Under the pieces are notes generated by a model that was not told the origin of the DNA, searched no databases, and saw only the letters and a program-made list of their open reading frames with translations. From assembly GCF_009728995.1 (NCBI RefSeq), contig NZ_VTZW01000003.1:470341-534340 (forward strand): a stretch of 64,000 nucleotides of DNA, read 5' to 3'. The position numbers were made by a program, and so were the translations under genes. How positions within the stretch are numbered: the stretch's first letter is position 1; every line of letters begins with the position of its first letter. The stretch is from Streptomonospora sp. PA3 (GTDB taxonomy: Bacteria; Actinomycetota; Actinomycetes; Streptosporangiales; Streptosporangiaceae). Shown here piece after piece: positions 23,127-31,276 of this stretch.

Positions 23127-26100
23127 TCAGCGGCCGGCCGCGGCCGAGCGGTCGGCCTCAGCCAGGCCGCGGTCCCCGCGGTCCTCCCCTCCGGGCGGCT
23201 CGGGCGCCGGCAGCACCGTGGCCAGGGCCCGGCCCAGTCCGGCGATGGTGGGGGAGTGCTCGACGTCCAAGGCGCCCGGCCGCGCCAACTCGGGGTCCAG
23301 GCCGGCCAGCCGCGCGCGCAGGGCCAGCCGGGCGTGGGAGGTCAAGCCCAGGTCGCCCAGATCGGTGTCATGGTCCTCGGGGCCCACCGGGCCGGGCGCC
23401 AGGTCGGCGACCAGGGTGCGGGCCAGCCGCTCCAGGCGGTCCCGGCGCTCGGCGGCGCCGAGTCCGGCCAGCTGTGCGCGCAGCGACGGCGCCGCCTCGG
23501 CGGTGGCGCGGTGCCAGCGCAGCGGCGGCAGGGGGGCGTGCGGATGGCCGCGGTCGGGCCAGTCCGGTATACGGCCGTGGGTGTAGCAGTCGGCCACGGC
23601 GTGCAGCAGGGCGGTGTGCTCATCGGTCTCCAGCGCGCCGGGGGCGCTGACGGCCGCGGGCAGGGCGTGTTGGGTGATGGTCTGGGTGATCGGCGTGGCC
23701 AGCGTCGCGTTCGGCGAGATCTCCACGATCAGGCACCGGCCCGCGTGCGCGGTGCGGGCCAGAGCCGCGTGCAGGTCGACGGGATCGCGGAGCTGAGCGG
23801 CCCAGTAGCCCGCGTCCATGACGGGCGCCGGCGCCCCGCGCAGGGCGGTCGAGGCGAGCGCGGTCGTCGGCGCCCCCGCCTCCATGCCCTCCAGCGCGGC
23901 GCCGAGCCGCTTCGCGCCGTCGGCCACCAGCCGGGAGTGCGCCGGGGGAGCGTCGGGCAGCAGGCGGTGCCACACCTCCTGGGCCTGCAGTTCGCGGGCC
24001 AGCCGCTGCAGAGCGCCGGTCGGTCCGGAGACCACAGTGGCGCGGGGCCCGTTGTGCACGGCCAGGTCCAGCTCGGGATGGTCGGCCAGGCGCATCCGCG
24101 CCTCCGACGCGCTCAGGCCGGTGGCCAGCATCGCGCCGTCGTCGACGACCTCCTCCAGCATCCGCGAGCGGGTGACGACCACCCGGGCGGCCGCCTCCAG
24201 CGTCAGGGCGCCGGCGATGTGGGCGGCGGCCACCTCGCCCAGGCTGTGGCCCACGACCGCGTCGGGGATCAGCCCCCAGGAGCCCAGCGTGCGCGCGGCC
24301 GCCACCTGGAAGGCGAAGACCGCCTGCTGGGTGGCGGCGTAGCCGGCGGGCTCGCCCGCGAGGGGGTTCCACGACGGGTCGGCCCCCCAGGCGTCCAGGC
24401 ATGCGCCCACTTCCTCCAGCGCCGCGGCGAACGCCGGCGAGCGCTGCGCGAGCACCCGCCCCATCGCCGACCGCTGGGCTCCGTGCCCGCCGAAGGCGAA
24501 CACCAGCCGCAGCGGTTCGCGCGGCGGCACCTGCCGCGGCCCGGCCAGTGCCGGATGGGCCTGGCCGGAGGCCAGCGCCCGCAGTGCCCGGCCCGCCTCC
24601 GCGGGCGTGGCGGCGACGACCGCGGCGCGGTGGCTGTGGTGGTCGCGGCGGTGGCCCGCGGTGGCCGCGACCGCCCGCAGGCCGGCGGGCGCGCTCTCCA
24701 CCGCGTCGGCCCAGTCGGCGGCCGTCGCGGCCAGTGACTCGGGCGTGTGCGCCGAGATCGGGACAACCTGGGTGGCCGGCGCCCGCTGGGCCGCGGCCGG
24801 TTCGGCGGCCGAGCCGGGCCCGGGCTCCGGCGGCTGGGTGAGGATGGCGTGGGCGTTGCTTCCGCCGAAGCCGAACGAGGACACCCCCGCGACCCTCCCG
24901 GCCCCCCGCTCGGGCCAGGCCGTCGTCTCGGTGGGTACCCGGATCGCCATGCGCTGCAGCGCAGGTCGCAGGTTGGCGTGCCCGGCGGTGGAGGGGATCC
25001 GGCCGTGGTGGACCGCCAGAGCGGCCGCGGCCAGGCCCACGACGCCGGCACCGCCCTCCTGGTGGCCGAGGGCGCCCTTACTGGATCCCACCACCAGCGG
25101 ATCCTCCGGCGAGCGCGCGAAGACCCGGTGCAGTGCCTGGGCCTCGATGCGGTCGCCGGCCCGGGTGCCCGTCCCGTGGGCGTGCACATAGCCCACGACC
25201 GCCGGATCGACGCCCGCGCGCGCGTAGCAGTCGGCCAGCAGCCGGGCCTGGGCCTCGGCGCTGGGCGCGCCCAGGCCCTGGGGCGAGCGCCCGTCGCTGT
25301 TGACGGCGCTGCCCGCGACGACGGCGTAGACCCGGTCCCCGCGGGAGCGGGCGTCGTCCAGGCGGCGCAGCACGACCACCACCGCCCCCTCGCCGCGCAC
25401 GTACCCGTCGGCCTTGGCGTCGAAGGGCCGGCACTCGTCGGCGATGACACCGCCGTCGGCGAACGCGCGCGTGGGCACGGGGGAGGTCACCGAGTTCACG
25501 CCGGCGACGATCGCGATGTCGATGTCGCCGGCCTCCAGGTCGCGCCGCGCGTAGTGGATGGCGGTGAGGCTGGAGGAGCAGGCGGTGTCGATGGTGGTCA
25601 CCGGCCCGCGCGCGTCGAGGAAGCGGGCGAGCTGGGTGGCCAGCATGCCCGCGCCGGTGCCGCCTACCGTCAGCAGCCCGGGCCGCCGGCCGGGCGCGAA
25701 CCCGTCGACGGCGGAGTCGACGGCGGCCGAACCGGTGTAGATGCCGGTGCGGTCGGCCGCTTCGGCGGCGGTGATGCCGGCGTCCTGCAACGCCTCGACG
25801 CCGGTCTCGGCCACCCAGCGGTGCAGCGGGTGCATCGCCTCCGCGGTCGCGGGGTCGATGCCGAAGAACCCGTTGTCGAAGGCCGACACCTCGTCGGCGC
25901 CGAGCGCCGCGGCCGGCCAGGCCCGGCCGGGCCGGTCCTCCTCGTGCAGCAGCTCGGCCATGGCCGACCACCGGTCCTCGGGGACGGGACCGATGGTGCT
26001 GCGGCCGCTGGTCAGCAGCTCCCACAGCGCGGCGGGGCTGTTCACAACGCCGGGCAGGCGGCAGCCGATGCCCACGACGGCGGCGCGGTCGCCGATCGGC

Positions 26101-26141
26101 GTTCGGGCCGCTCTGGGGGCTTGGTCGCCGGGGGCGGTCAC
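23127..26141 (-). CDS. Stand-alone type I polyketide synthase, KS-AT-ACP
   Basis: A 1004-residue single-module polyketide synthase lacking reductive and release domains. The ketosynthase (about 15-440) has VVGIGCRLPG, DTACSSSLTAIHYA with Cys188, HAHGTGT with His322 and KGALGH with His360. The acyltransferase (about 545-830) has FGGHGAQ and GHSLGEVAAAH with Ser633; its specificity segment PPAHS fits neither the usual malonyl (HAFH) nor methylmalonyl (YASH) pattern. The C-terminal carrier region (about 900-980) has LGLTSHARL where LGxDSL is expected: Ser935 is kept, but Asp and Leu are Thr and His. The GTG at 26141 is chosen because GGGGAGG lies 6 nt upstream. No tailoring or thioesterase genes adjoin it. 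Confidence 0.88.
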   Translation of the reverse strand: MTAPGDQAPRAARTPIGDRAAVVGIGCRLPGVVNSPAALWELLTSGRSTIGPVPEDRWSAMAELLHEEDRPGRAWPAAALGADEVSAFDNGFFGIDPATAEAMHPLHRWVAETGVEALQDAGITAAEAADRTGIYTGSAAVDSAVDGFAPGRRPGLLTVGGTGAGMLATQLARFLDARGPVTTIDTACSSSLTAIHYARRDLEAGDIDIAIVAGVNSVTSPVPTRAFADGGVIADECRPFDAKADGYVRGEGAVVVVLRRLDDARSRGDRVYAVVAGSAVNSDGRSPQGLGAPSAEAQARLLADCYARAGVDPAVVGYVHAHGTGTRAGDRIEAQALHRVFARSPEDPLVVGSSKGALGHQEGGAGVVGLAAAALAVHHGRIPSTAGHANLRPALQRMAIRVPTETTAWPERGAGRVAGVSSFGFGGSNAHAILTQPPEPGPGSAAEPAAAQRAPATQVVPISAHTPESLAATAADWADAVESAPAGLRAVAATAGHRRDHHSHRAAVVAATPAEAGRALRALASGQAHPALAGPRQVPPREPLRLVFAFGGHGAQRSAMGRVLAQRSPAFAAALEEVGACLDAWGADPSWNPLAGEPAGYAATQQAVFAFQVAAARTLGSWGLIPDAVVGHSLGEVAAAHIAGALTLEAAARVVVTRSRMLEEVVDDGAMLATGLSASEARMRLADHPELDLAVHNGPRATVVSGPTGALQRLARELQAQEVWHRLLPDAPPAHSRLVADGAKRLGAALEGMEAGAPTTALASTALRGAPAPVMDAGYWAAQLRDPVDLHAALARTAHAGRCLIVEISPNATLATPITQTITQHALPAAVSAPGALETDEHTALLHAVADCYTHGRIPDWPDRGHPHAPLPPLRWHRATAEAAPSLRAQLAGLGAAERRDRLERLARTLVADLAPGPVGPEDHDTDLGDLGLTSHARLALRARLAGLDPELARPGALDVEHSPTIAGLGRALATVLPAPEPPGGEDRGDRGLAEADRSAAAGR

Positions 26142-27406
26142 GCGCACCTCCCCGTGTGGCGCTGGGGATCCGGGACGCGGCGGAGCGCCCACGGGCGCCT
26201 CCGCGGCTCGCGGCCGCCCGGCAGGACGGCCTGCGGGGAGAGGGGAGGGAGTAGGGACGGCGCGGGTTCAGCGGACGGAGACATGAACCACTCCTTGTTG
26301 CTGTGCATGTACGCACGGGACATGTGGGAGATCAGGGAGCAGCCGTGCGGATCGGCCCTGAGGGGCGGGGCCGGGCAAGGGGGGCAGTGCGGTCGGTCGG
26401 CGCGGTGCGGTCGGGAACGCGGACAGCGGTGCGGGGCCGAGGAGGCCCGTCGCCTCAGGCGATCAGCGTTGTGCGCATACCTCCTCCCGCTGCCGTCTCA
26501 ACCGGTGGTCACCGGCGCGGCGGGAATGCGGCCGATCCGCCCAGCGGCGCACGAATGCGACGCTACCCGCTCGCGTGATCGGGTCCGCGCCGCCGGAGAA
26601 CCCGCATCCCCGGCACCGCGGGGGTTTCCCGTCCCCCGAGGACGGGGGCGGGGACTCCCGCCGGGCAGGCGCTCCGGGGGTGCGGGCGGCGCCCCGGCGG
26701 TGCCGGACGCGCTCTGATGTGCCCCGGAGGCGGTGCGTGTTCGCCAGGCGGCGCAGGTGGCGTGGTGGAAACGGTAAGAGGGGGAGGACATGGTCGTGCG
26801 CAGGAGGATGATGATCAATCTGCACAAAGGTGATCTTTCCCGTGCGCGATCACCCGGTGAACGTGATCTTCGTCACCAATATGCGTTCTGTCGGCGGCGT
26901 TCTGTGCGCCTATGCGGTATTCGCTCGCGCTGGTAAGAAGCGCGTTCCAGGTCACTGCCCTATTCGCCGCGGTGGGCAATGGTACGGCTGTGTGCTATGC
27001 GCGTCGTGCATAGGGGGTCAGAGGCGTGGATCCCCCGGGGCGCGGTAGGTTTGCGGTCGGCTCGGCTGTCCGAAATGCCTCGCACTAAATGTCTGATTCG
27101 AGGTGTATTGAGAGCGCCGACTGTACTCCCGGAGTTTTCCCGAGGTGCGTCTGTCTCGGGCATATCTCACCGGATCGCGTTTCCTGTGCTAGCGTAACCG
27201 CCGATTCGTCGGATTCCAGGCGCTAGCAGCAATGGGTTCGTGTCCGGTCGGAAATTCCGGAGCGATCCGCTGCGGAGGATGCGCTTGGCTCTGCCCGCGG
27301 CGCGGACCCGGGTGACCGCTCGGAGCTGTGCCTTTCGCCGCTCCGGTCCGCGGAACTCGGCGAACCGGCCGCCGCTCACCCGTTCCCGCATACGAGGAGG
27401 TGTGCC
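26142..27406. other. Long non-coding region between PKS and conservon
   Basis: No gene is recognisable in about 1.26 kb. GC content drops visibly between about 26800 and 27250 (runs such as GATCAATCTGCACAAAGGTG), as in a large regulatory region. The right part contains the conservon promoter and inverted repeats at 27188-27227. The left part should hold the PKS promoter; a loose dyad GTGC..GCAC lies near 26305-26318. Confidence 0.5.
27188..27227 (+). promoter_or_regulatory. Extended -10 promoter inside an inverted repeat, upstream of conservon
   Basis: TGCTAGCGT is an extended -10 (hexamer TAGCGT, 27190-27195). It sits within the left arm GCTAGCG (27188-27194) of an inverted repeat whose right arm CGCTAGC is at 27221-27227. 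A smaller repeat CCGA/TCGG lies between. The resulting leader would be about 205 nt before the GTG at 27407. Confidence 0.5.
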
Positions 27407-28888
27407 GTGGCGCAGGCGTCGTCATCGGCCGGCCAGGGGAACCCTCCCCCGGCACAGCCGCCGGTCACGCACCAGAACCCCCCGCCGCCCATGTGGCCGG
27501 CCCCGAAACCCGAAGGCCGGTGGCGGCGTCTGCTCAGACGCCTCGGCATGGGCAGGCGCGAGCCCGCACAGGGGATGACGGCCAACGAGCTGTTCGCAGC
27601 ACAGCAGCAGGCGCTGGCCCAGCAGTTCAACGCCCAGCCCGCCGGGGTGGGAGCCGCCGCCTGGCCGCAGTCGGGCCCGGTCCACCACCCCCAGCAGCAG
27701 GCGGCCTGGCCGCAGTACCCGCCCGCGCCCATGCCCGCCGGACCGCCGCAGCCCGTCGGGCACCCCCTGCCGCAGCCCGCCGAGCAGGCTCCGCCCCCGC
27801 CCGCCCCCGCCGCCGAGCAGCCCAGCGAGGAGCAGGCCCCGGAGGCCGACAGCGGAGCCTCGGTCAAGCTGGTCACCAGCACGCTGGCCGGGCTGGCGAT
27901 GCGCGACCTCGCCCTCGTGGACTCCCTCATCGAGGTCGTCGAGGACCTGGAGGACAACAGCGAGGACCCCGAGCTCCTCGACAGCCTGTTCAAGATCGAC
28001 AACCTGGCCACCCGGATGCGCCGCAACAGCGAGAACCTGCTGGTGCTCGCCGACCAGGACACCGGTGACCCCTCCGCCGAGCCCGTGCCGCTGCTGGACG
28101 TGGCCCGCGCGGCGATCTCGGAGATCAAGGACTACCAGCGGGTGCAGGTCGGGCGCCTGCCCCAGGTGTTCGTGTCCGGCTCGGCGGCCGACGACCTCAG
28201 CCACCTGCTGGCCGAGCTCATGGACAACGCGACGGGCAAGTCGCCCGAGCACGCCCAGGTCGTCATCAGCGGCCAGTACATGGCCGACGGCGAGCGCCTG
28301 CTGCTGACCGTCCAGGACGAGGGCATCGGCATCCCCGACGACCAGCTCGCCGACCTGAACAAGCGCCTGCGCGGCGAGCCCGTGCTCGACGAGCAGGTCA
28401 TCCGGCACATGGGCCTCTACGTGGTCAGCAACATCGCCCACCGCCACGGCATGGAGGTCCAGCTGGAGGCGCGCGCGTTCCGGGGCATCAGCGCCCACGT
28501 GATGGTCGGCTCCGATCTCCTTTCCACCACCGGTCCCCTTCCCCCCTCACCCGAGCCCGCGCCGCGGCCCGTGGCGCCACCGGTCCAGCGCCGTCCGGCC
28601 CCCCAACCCGGGCGGGCACCGTCGGCTCCTGTCCCGAATGCGCAGGAGGAGCGCAGCGCCATGGATTCCTCGTCGTCGGTCACCGCCGCCGGCCTGCCGC
28701 GCCGCAGCGCACACCGCACCACCTCGCCGATGCCTGTCGCCGAGACGTGGGAGGCGGAGCCCGACGCGCCGGCGGACGACGCCGACGAGGCGCCGCCCGC
28801 GGACAGAGCCGAGCGCATCCGCGACGACCTCGCGGGCTTCGTCGAGGGCGAGCAGGCCGCCGCCCGCGGCGACGACGAGGACAGCTGA
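27407..28888 (+). CDS. Conservon CvnA-like ATP-binding protein without sensor region
   Basis: A 493-residue histidine-kinase-like protein heading a conservon (kinase-like, roadblock, DUF742, GTPase). The first 150 residues are Pro/Gln-rich and disordered; there is no membrane segment or extracytoplasmic sensor, unlike typical CvnA proteins. Residues 155-215 form the dimerisation helices, where the family motif DHLATRMRR reads DNLATRMRR: Asn199 replaces the H-box His. The ATP-binding part is intact, with ELMDNAT near 270, VQDEGIGIP at 302-310 and HMGLYVVSNIAHRHG. The last 150 residues are again low-complexity. It may act as an ATP-dependent scaffold, not a phosphodonor. The GTG at 27407 follows GAGGAGG. 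Confidence 0.85.
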   Translation: MAQASSSAGQGNPPPAQPPVTHQNPPPPMWPAPKPEGRWRRLLRRLGMGRREPAQGMTANELFAAQQQALAQQFNAQPAGVGAAAWPQSGPVHHPQQQAAWPQYPPAPMPAGPPQPVGHPLPQPAEQAPPPPAPAAEQPSEEQAPEADSGASVKLVTSTLAGLAMRDLALVDSLIEVVEDLEDNSEDPELLDSLFKIDNLATRMRRNSENLLVLADQDTGDPSAEPVPLLDVARAAISEIKDYQRVQVGRLPQVFVSGSAADDLSHLLAELMDNATGKSPEHAQVVISGQYMADGERLLLTVQDEGIGIPDDQLADLNKRLRGEPVLDEQVIRHMGLYVVSNIAHRHGMEVQLEARAFRGISAHVMVGSDLLSTTGPLPPSPEPAPRPVAPPVQRRPAPQPGRAPSAPVPNAQEERSAMDSSSSVTAAGLPRRSAHRTTSPMPVAETWEAEPDAPADDADEAPPADRAERIRDDLAGFVEGEQAAARGDDEDS

Positions 28889-28950
28889 CAGAAGGACCGC
28901 CGTGATCGGCTCAGGACCTTTACCCGAACCATTGAAGAAGCTGGACTGAA

Positions 28951-29382
28951 ATGGACAACCGCTTGAGTGAGAGTGCTGACGCGGAGAGCTTCACCTGGCT
29001 GATCTCCAACTTCGTCGACGACGTCCCCGGAGTTGAGCACGCCATCGTGGTGTCCTCCGACGGGCTCCTGCTGACCTCCTCGCGCGACTTCCCCGAGCAG
29101 TACGCCGAGCAGCTCGCCGCCATCGCAAGCGGCATGCACAGCCTGGCGCTGGGCGGGGCCAAGATGTTCGGCAAGGGCGAGTGCGAGCAGCTCATCGTGC
29201 GCATGCAGCGCGGCCACCTGTTCGTGATGTCGATCAGCGACGGCTCGTGCCTGGCTGTGCTGAGCGCGCCCAACGCCGACATGAAGGTCGTCGCCTACCA
29301 GATGACCAAGCTCGTCGAGAGCGCCGGGCACGCGCTCACCCCGCAGCTCCGCTCACAGCTCCGCGGGGTCGTGTCACCGTGA
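28951..29382 (+). CDS. Roadblock/LC7 domain protein (conservon CvnB)
   Basis: A 143-residue roadblock/LC7 protein, a small alpha/beta dimer that regulates Ras-like GTPases. Family pattern: FTWLISNFVDDVPGVEHAIVVSSDGLL in the first strand-helix unit, SGMHSLALGGAKMFGKGE in the middle and LFVMSISDGSCLAVLSAPNADM near the end. It presumably controls or anchors the GTPase encoded two genes downstream. The ATG at 28951 lies 62 bp after the kinase-like gene, consistent with a single four-gene transcript. Confidence 0.93.
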   Translation: MDNRLSESADAESFTWLISNFVDDVPGVEHAIVVSSDGLLLTSSRDFPEQYAEQLAAIASGMHSLALGGAKMFGKGECEQLIVRMQRGHLFVMSISDGSCLAVLSAPNADMKVVAYQMTKLVESAGHALTPQLRSQLRGVVSP

Positions 29383-29446
29383 GGGAACCATTGCCAGTCA
29401 ACGAATACCCGCGCACATCGCCGGGGGCGAAGAGGGTGGCAGCCAC

Positions 29447-29806
29447 ATGAGGAACCGCAGGAGTCGGCGCGGGCGCATCCGCCCCTACACCTTCACCGGC
29501 GGTCGCACCCGCTCCCGCCATCCGCTGCTGGTGCAGACGCTCGTCTCCGCCGCCGACGCCAACACCGAGGCGCCCTCGACCCTGCCGCCCGAGGCGCAGC
29601 GCATCCACGAGATGTGCCGCGAGACGCGTTCGGTGGCCGAGATCTCAGCGGCGCTGAAGATCCCGCTGGGTGTGACGCAGGTCCTGCTCAGCGATCTGGC
29701 CGACCAGGGACTCGTCTACATCCACCCCACCATCACCGGCCACAGCCCGTCGGAAAACCAAGTTCTTGAAAGGGCGCTACGTGGACTCGAACGCCTCTTC
29801 CAGTAG
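29447..29806 (+). CDS. DUF742 protein (conservon CvnC)
   Basis: A 119-residue DUF742 protein, the third conservon component. It starts with a basic segment RNRRSRRGRIRPYTFTGGRT, then contains a winged-helix-like region (RSVAEISAALKIPLGVTQVLLSDLADQG) that could bind protein or DNA. Its role within the GTPase complex is not defined. The ATG at 29447 overlaps no upstream gene; the stop lies inside the following GTPase gene (26-bp overlap), the usual conservon arrangement indicating translational coupling. Confidence 0.92.
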   Translation: MRNRRSRRGRIRPYTFTGGRTRSRHPLLVQTLVSAADANTEAPSTLPPEAQRIHEMCRETRSVAEISAALKIPLGVTQVLLSDLADQGLVYIHPTITGHSPSENQVLERALRGLERLFQ

Positions 29807-30389
29807 CTCCAGCGCATCGGGTCGGTCGCTCGTATCCGCCAAGGTCGTCGTCGCCGGCGGATTCGGTGCGGGCAAGACCACGCTGGTCGGCTCGGTCTCG
29901 GAGATCCCCCCGGTTTCCACCGAAGCGGTGATGACCGAGGCCAGCGAGCAGCACGACGACCTCTCCTCCACACCGGAGAAGGTCACCACCACGGTCGCCA
30001 TGGACTTCGGCCGGCTCACCCTGGAACAAGAGCTGATCATGTACATGTTCGGCACACCGGGGCAGGCGCGGTTCTGGTTCATGTGGAACGACATCGTCCG
30101 AGGCGCGGTCGGCGCGGTCATCGTCGTCGACTCCCGCCGGCTGGCGGACTGCTTCGACGCGATCGACTACTTCGAAACCAGCCAGAGCGTGCCCTACATC
30201 GTCGCGCTCAACCGGTTCGACGGAGAGCTCCCCTACACCGTCGACCAGATCCGGGAGGCGCTGGAGATCTCCCCGGAGGTCCCCATCGTCGACTTCGACG
30301 CCCGCGACCGCAACTCCGCGGGCAACGTGCTCAAGACGCTGCTGCGCTACGCGCTCTCGCGCCCGCGCCAGCCCGATCCCGTGGGTTGA
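29781..30389 (+). CDS. Conservon GTPase (CvnD, MglA-like)
   Basis: A 202-residue small GTP-binding protein. Walker A reads GGFGAGKTTL (25-34), the switch II region FGTPGQARFWFMW and the base-recognition motif ALNRFD, where Arg replaces the common Lys in NKxD. The Ser-rich N-terminus (first 18 residues) is probably disordered. It would cycle between GDP and GTP under control of the roadblock protein and pass a signal to an unknown effector. The GTG at 29781 is chosen, with AAAGGG upstream; a TTG at 29766 is an alternative. It ends the operon; the next transcription unit on this strand starts after the tRNA. Confidence 0.92.
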   Translation: MDSNASSSSSSASGRSLVSAKVVVAGGFGAGKTTLVGSVSEIPPVSTEAVMTEASEQHDDLSSTPEKVTTTVAMDFGRLTLEQELIMYMFGTPGQARFWFMWNDIVRGAVGAVIVVDSRRLADCFDAIDYFETSQSVPYIVALNRFDGELPYTVDQIREALEISPEVPIVDFDARDRNSAGNVLKTLLRYALSRPRQPDPVG

Positions 30390-30642
30390 GCCGCGGCCTG
30401 TGCACGGATCGGCCCGCCGCACCCCGCCGGGTGCGGCGGGCCGAGCCATGAGTCCGGCCGCCCCGGCCGGGCGGGATCGCGCGGACGCACGCCGGTTCCA
30501 ACCGCCCGAATAGCGGTAACAGGGATCATCCGAAACCAAGGGCGGCACGCCTCGCGGATCCGGGCACCGCCGCCCTCCGGCGCGCCTGCGCGCCCGCGCG
30601 CGAGCACCGCCGCCACGCTGTCGGCGGTGCGGCGGGAGAAAG

Positions 30643-30677
30643 GAAAAACCAGCGGCCGCATACGCGTTTCCGCTGGT
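30643..30677 (-). terminator. Rho-independent terminator of tRNA-Arg
   Basis: On the minus strand ACCAGCGG pairs with CCGCTGGT and is followed by a run of T (plus-strand A at 30644-30648), 18 bp past the tRNA. It is one of the few hairpins in the window with a proper T-run. The preceding gap 30390-30642 shows nothing else. Confidence 0.85.
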
Positions 30678-30694
30678 CTAAAGGTCATAACCGG

Positions 30695-30766
30695 TGCCCC
30701 CTGGAGGATTCGAACCTCCGCACACGGCTCCGGAGGCCGTTGCTCTATCCCCTGAGCTAAGGGGGC
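30695..30766 (-). tRNA. tRNA-Arg (anticodon CCG)
   Basis: A complete 72-nt cloverleaf: acceptor stem GCCCCCT/AGGGGGC, D-arm GCTC...GAGC, anticodon stem ACGGC/GCCGT with loop CTCCGGA (anticodon CCG, codon CGG) and T-arm GGAGG/CCTCC with TTCGAAT. The discriminator is A. CCA is not encoded in full (the next bases are CCG). It is followed by a T-run terminator. CGG is a common Arg codon in this GC-rich genome. An ArgS-related protein gene lies 0.5 kb away on the other strand. Confidence 0.97.
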
Positions 30767-30860
30767 GCTTCGCGGAATCAAGACTAGCAGCTACCGCGGG
30801 GTGGATCGCGCAATATCCGCGGGCTTGGCCGATCGCCAGCGGAGGCGGGGGCCGGAGCGT

Positions 30861-30866
30861 TAGTCT
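30861..30866 (+). promoter_or_regulatory. -10 hexamer directly upstream of response regulator start
   Basis: TAGTCT ends 7 nt before the GTG at 30874, with no ribosome binding site between; this points to a leaderless transcript. Confidence 0.55.
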
Positions 30867-30873
30867 CGCGCCC

Positions 30874-31272
30874 GTGGGTGATGCTCTGGCACGCGTACTG
30901 GTGGTCGACGACAACGAGGTGATCAGGCAGCTGATCGCCGTCAACCTGCAACTCGAAGGCTTCGAGGTGCACACCGCTGTTGACGGCGAGGACTGCCTCG
31001 CCCGCGTGGGCGAGGTCCAGCCGGACGTGATCACCCTCGACATCATGATGCCCAGGCTCGACGGATGGGTGACCGCCTCGCGGCTGCGCGAGGACGAGGC
31101 CACCCGCGGGATGCGCGTGCTGCTGATCACCGCCCGCGCCCAGGAGGACGACGTGCGGCGCGGGCGCGAGATCGGCGTCGACGCCTATCTGACCAAGCCC
31201 TTCGACCCCACCGAGCTCATCCGGCTGGTGCGCGAGCTCGCCGCCCGTAACCGCGCCGAACAGGCCGGCTGA
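30874..31272 (+). CDS. Single-domain response regulator
   Basis: A 132-residue receiver domain with no output domain. The acidic pair is Asp12-Asp13 (VLVVDDNE), the phosphorylation site Asp56 in VITLDIMMP, the switch Thr86 in LLITARA and Lys108 in YLTKPFDP. It is likely to act by protein-protein contact or phosphotransfer. No cognate kinase adjoins it, although the kinase-like conservon lies 2 kb upstream and lacks an H-box His. The GTG at 30874 has a -10-like TAGTCT 7 nt upstream and no ribosome binding site. The frame continues upstream through the tRNA, which cannot be coding. The nrtL gene follows after 4 bp, probably on the same transcript. Confidence 0.9.
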   Translation: MGDALARVLVVDDNEVIRQLIAVNLQLEGFEVHTAVDGEDCLARVGEVQPDVITLDIMMPRLDGWVTASRLREDEATRGMRVLLITARAQEDDVRRGREIGVDAYLTKPFDPTELIRLVRELAARNRAEQAG

Positions 31273-31276
31273 GCCG

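Noticed and set aside
24747-26717. Long open frame opposite the PKS gene
   Set aside because: His/Gly/Arg-rich translation without motifs; the PKS domains on the other strand account for this DNA.
30694-30873. Upstream extension of the response regulator reading frame
   Set aside because: It crosses the tRNA-Arg gene on the opposite strand; homology begins only at the GTG at 30874.
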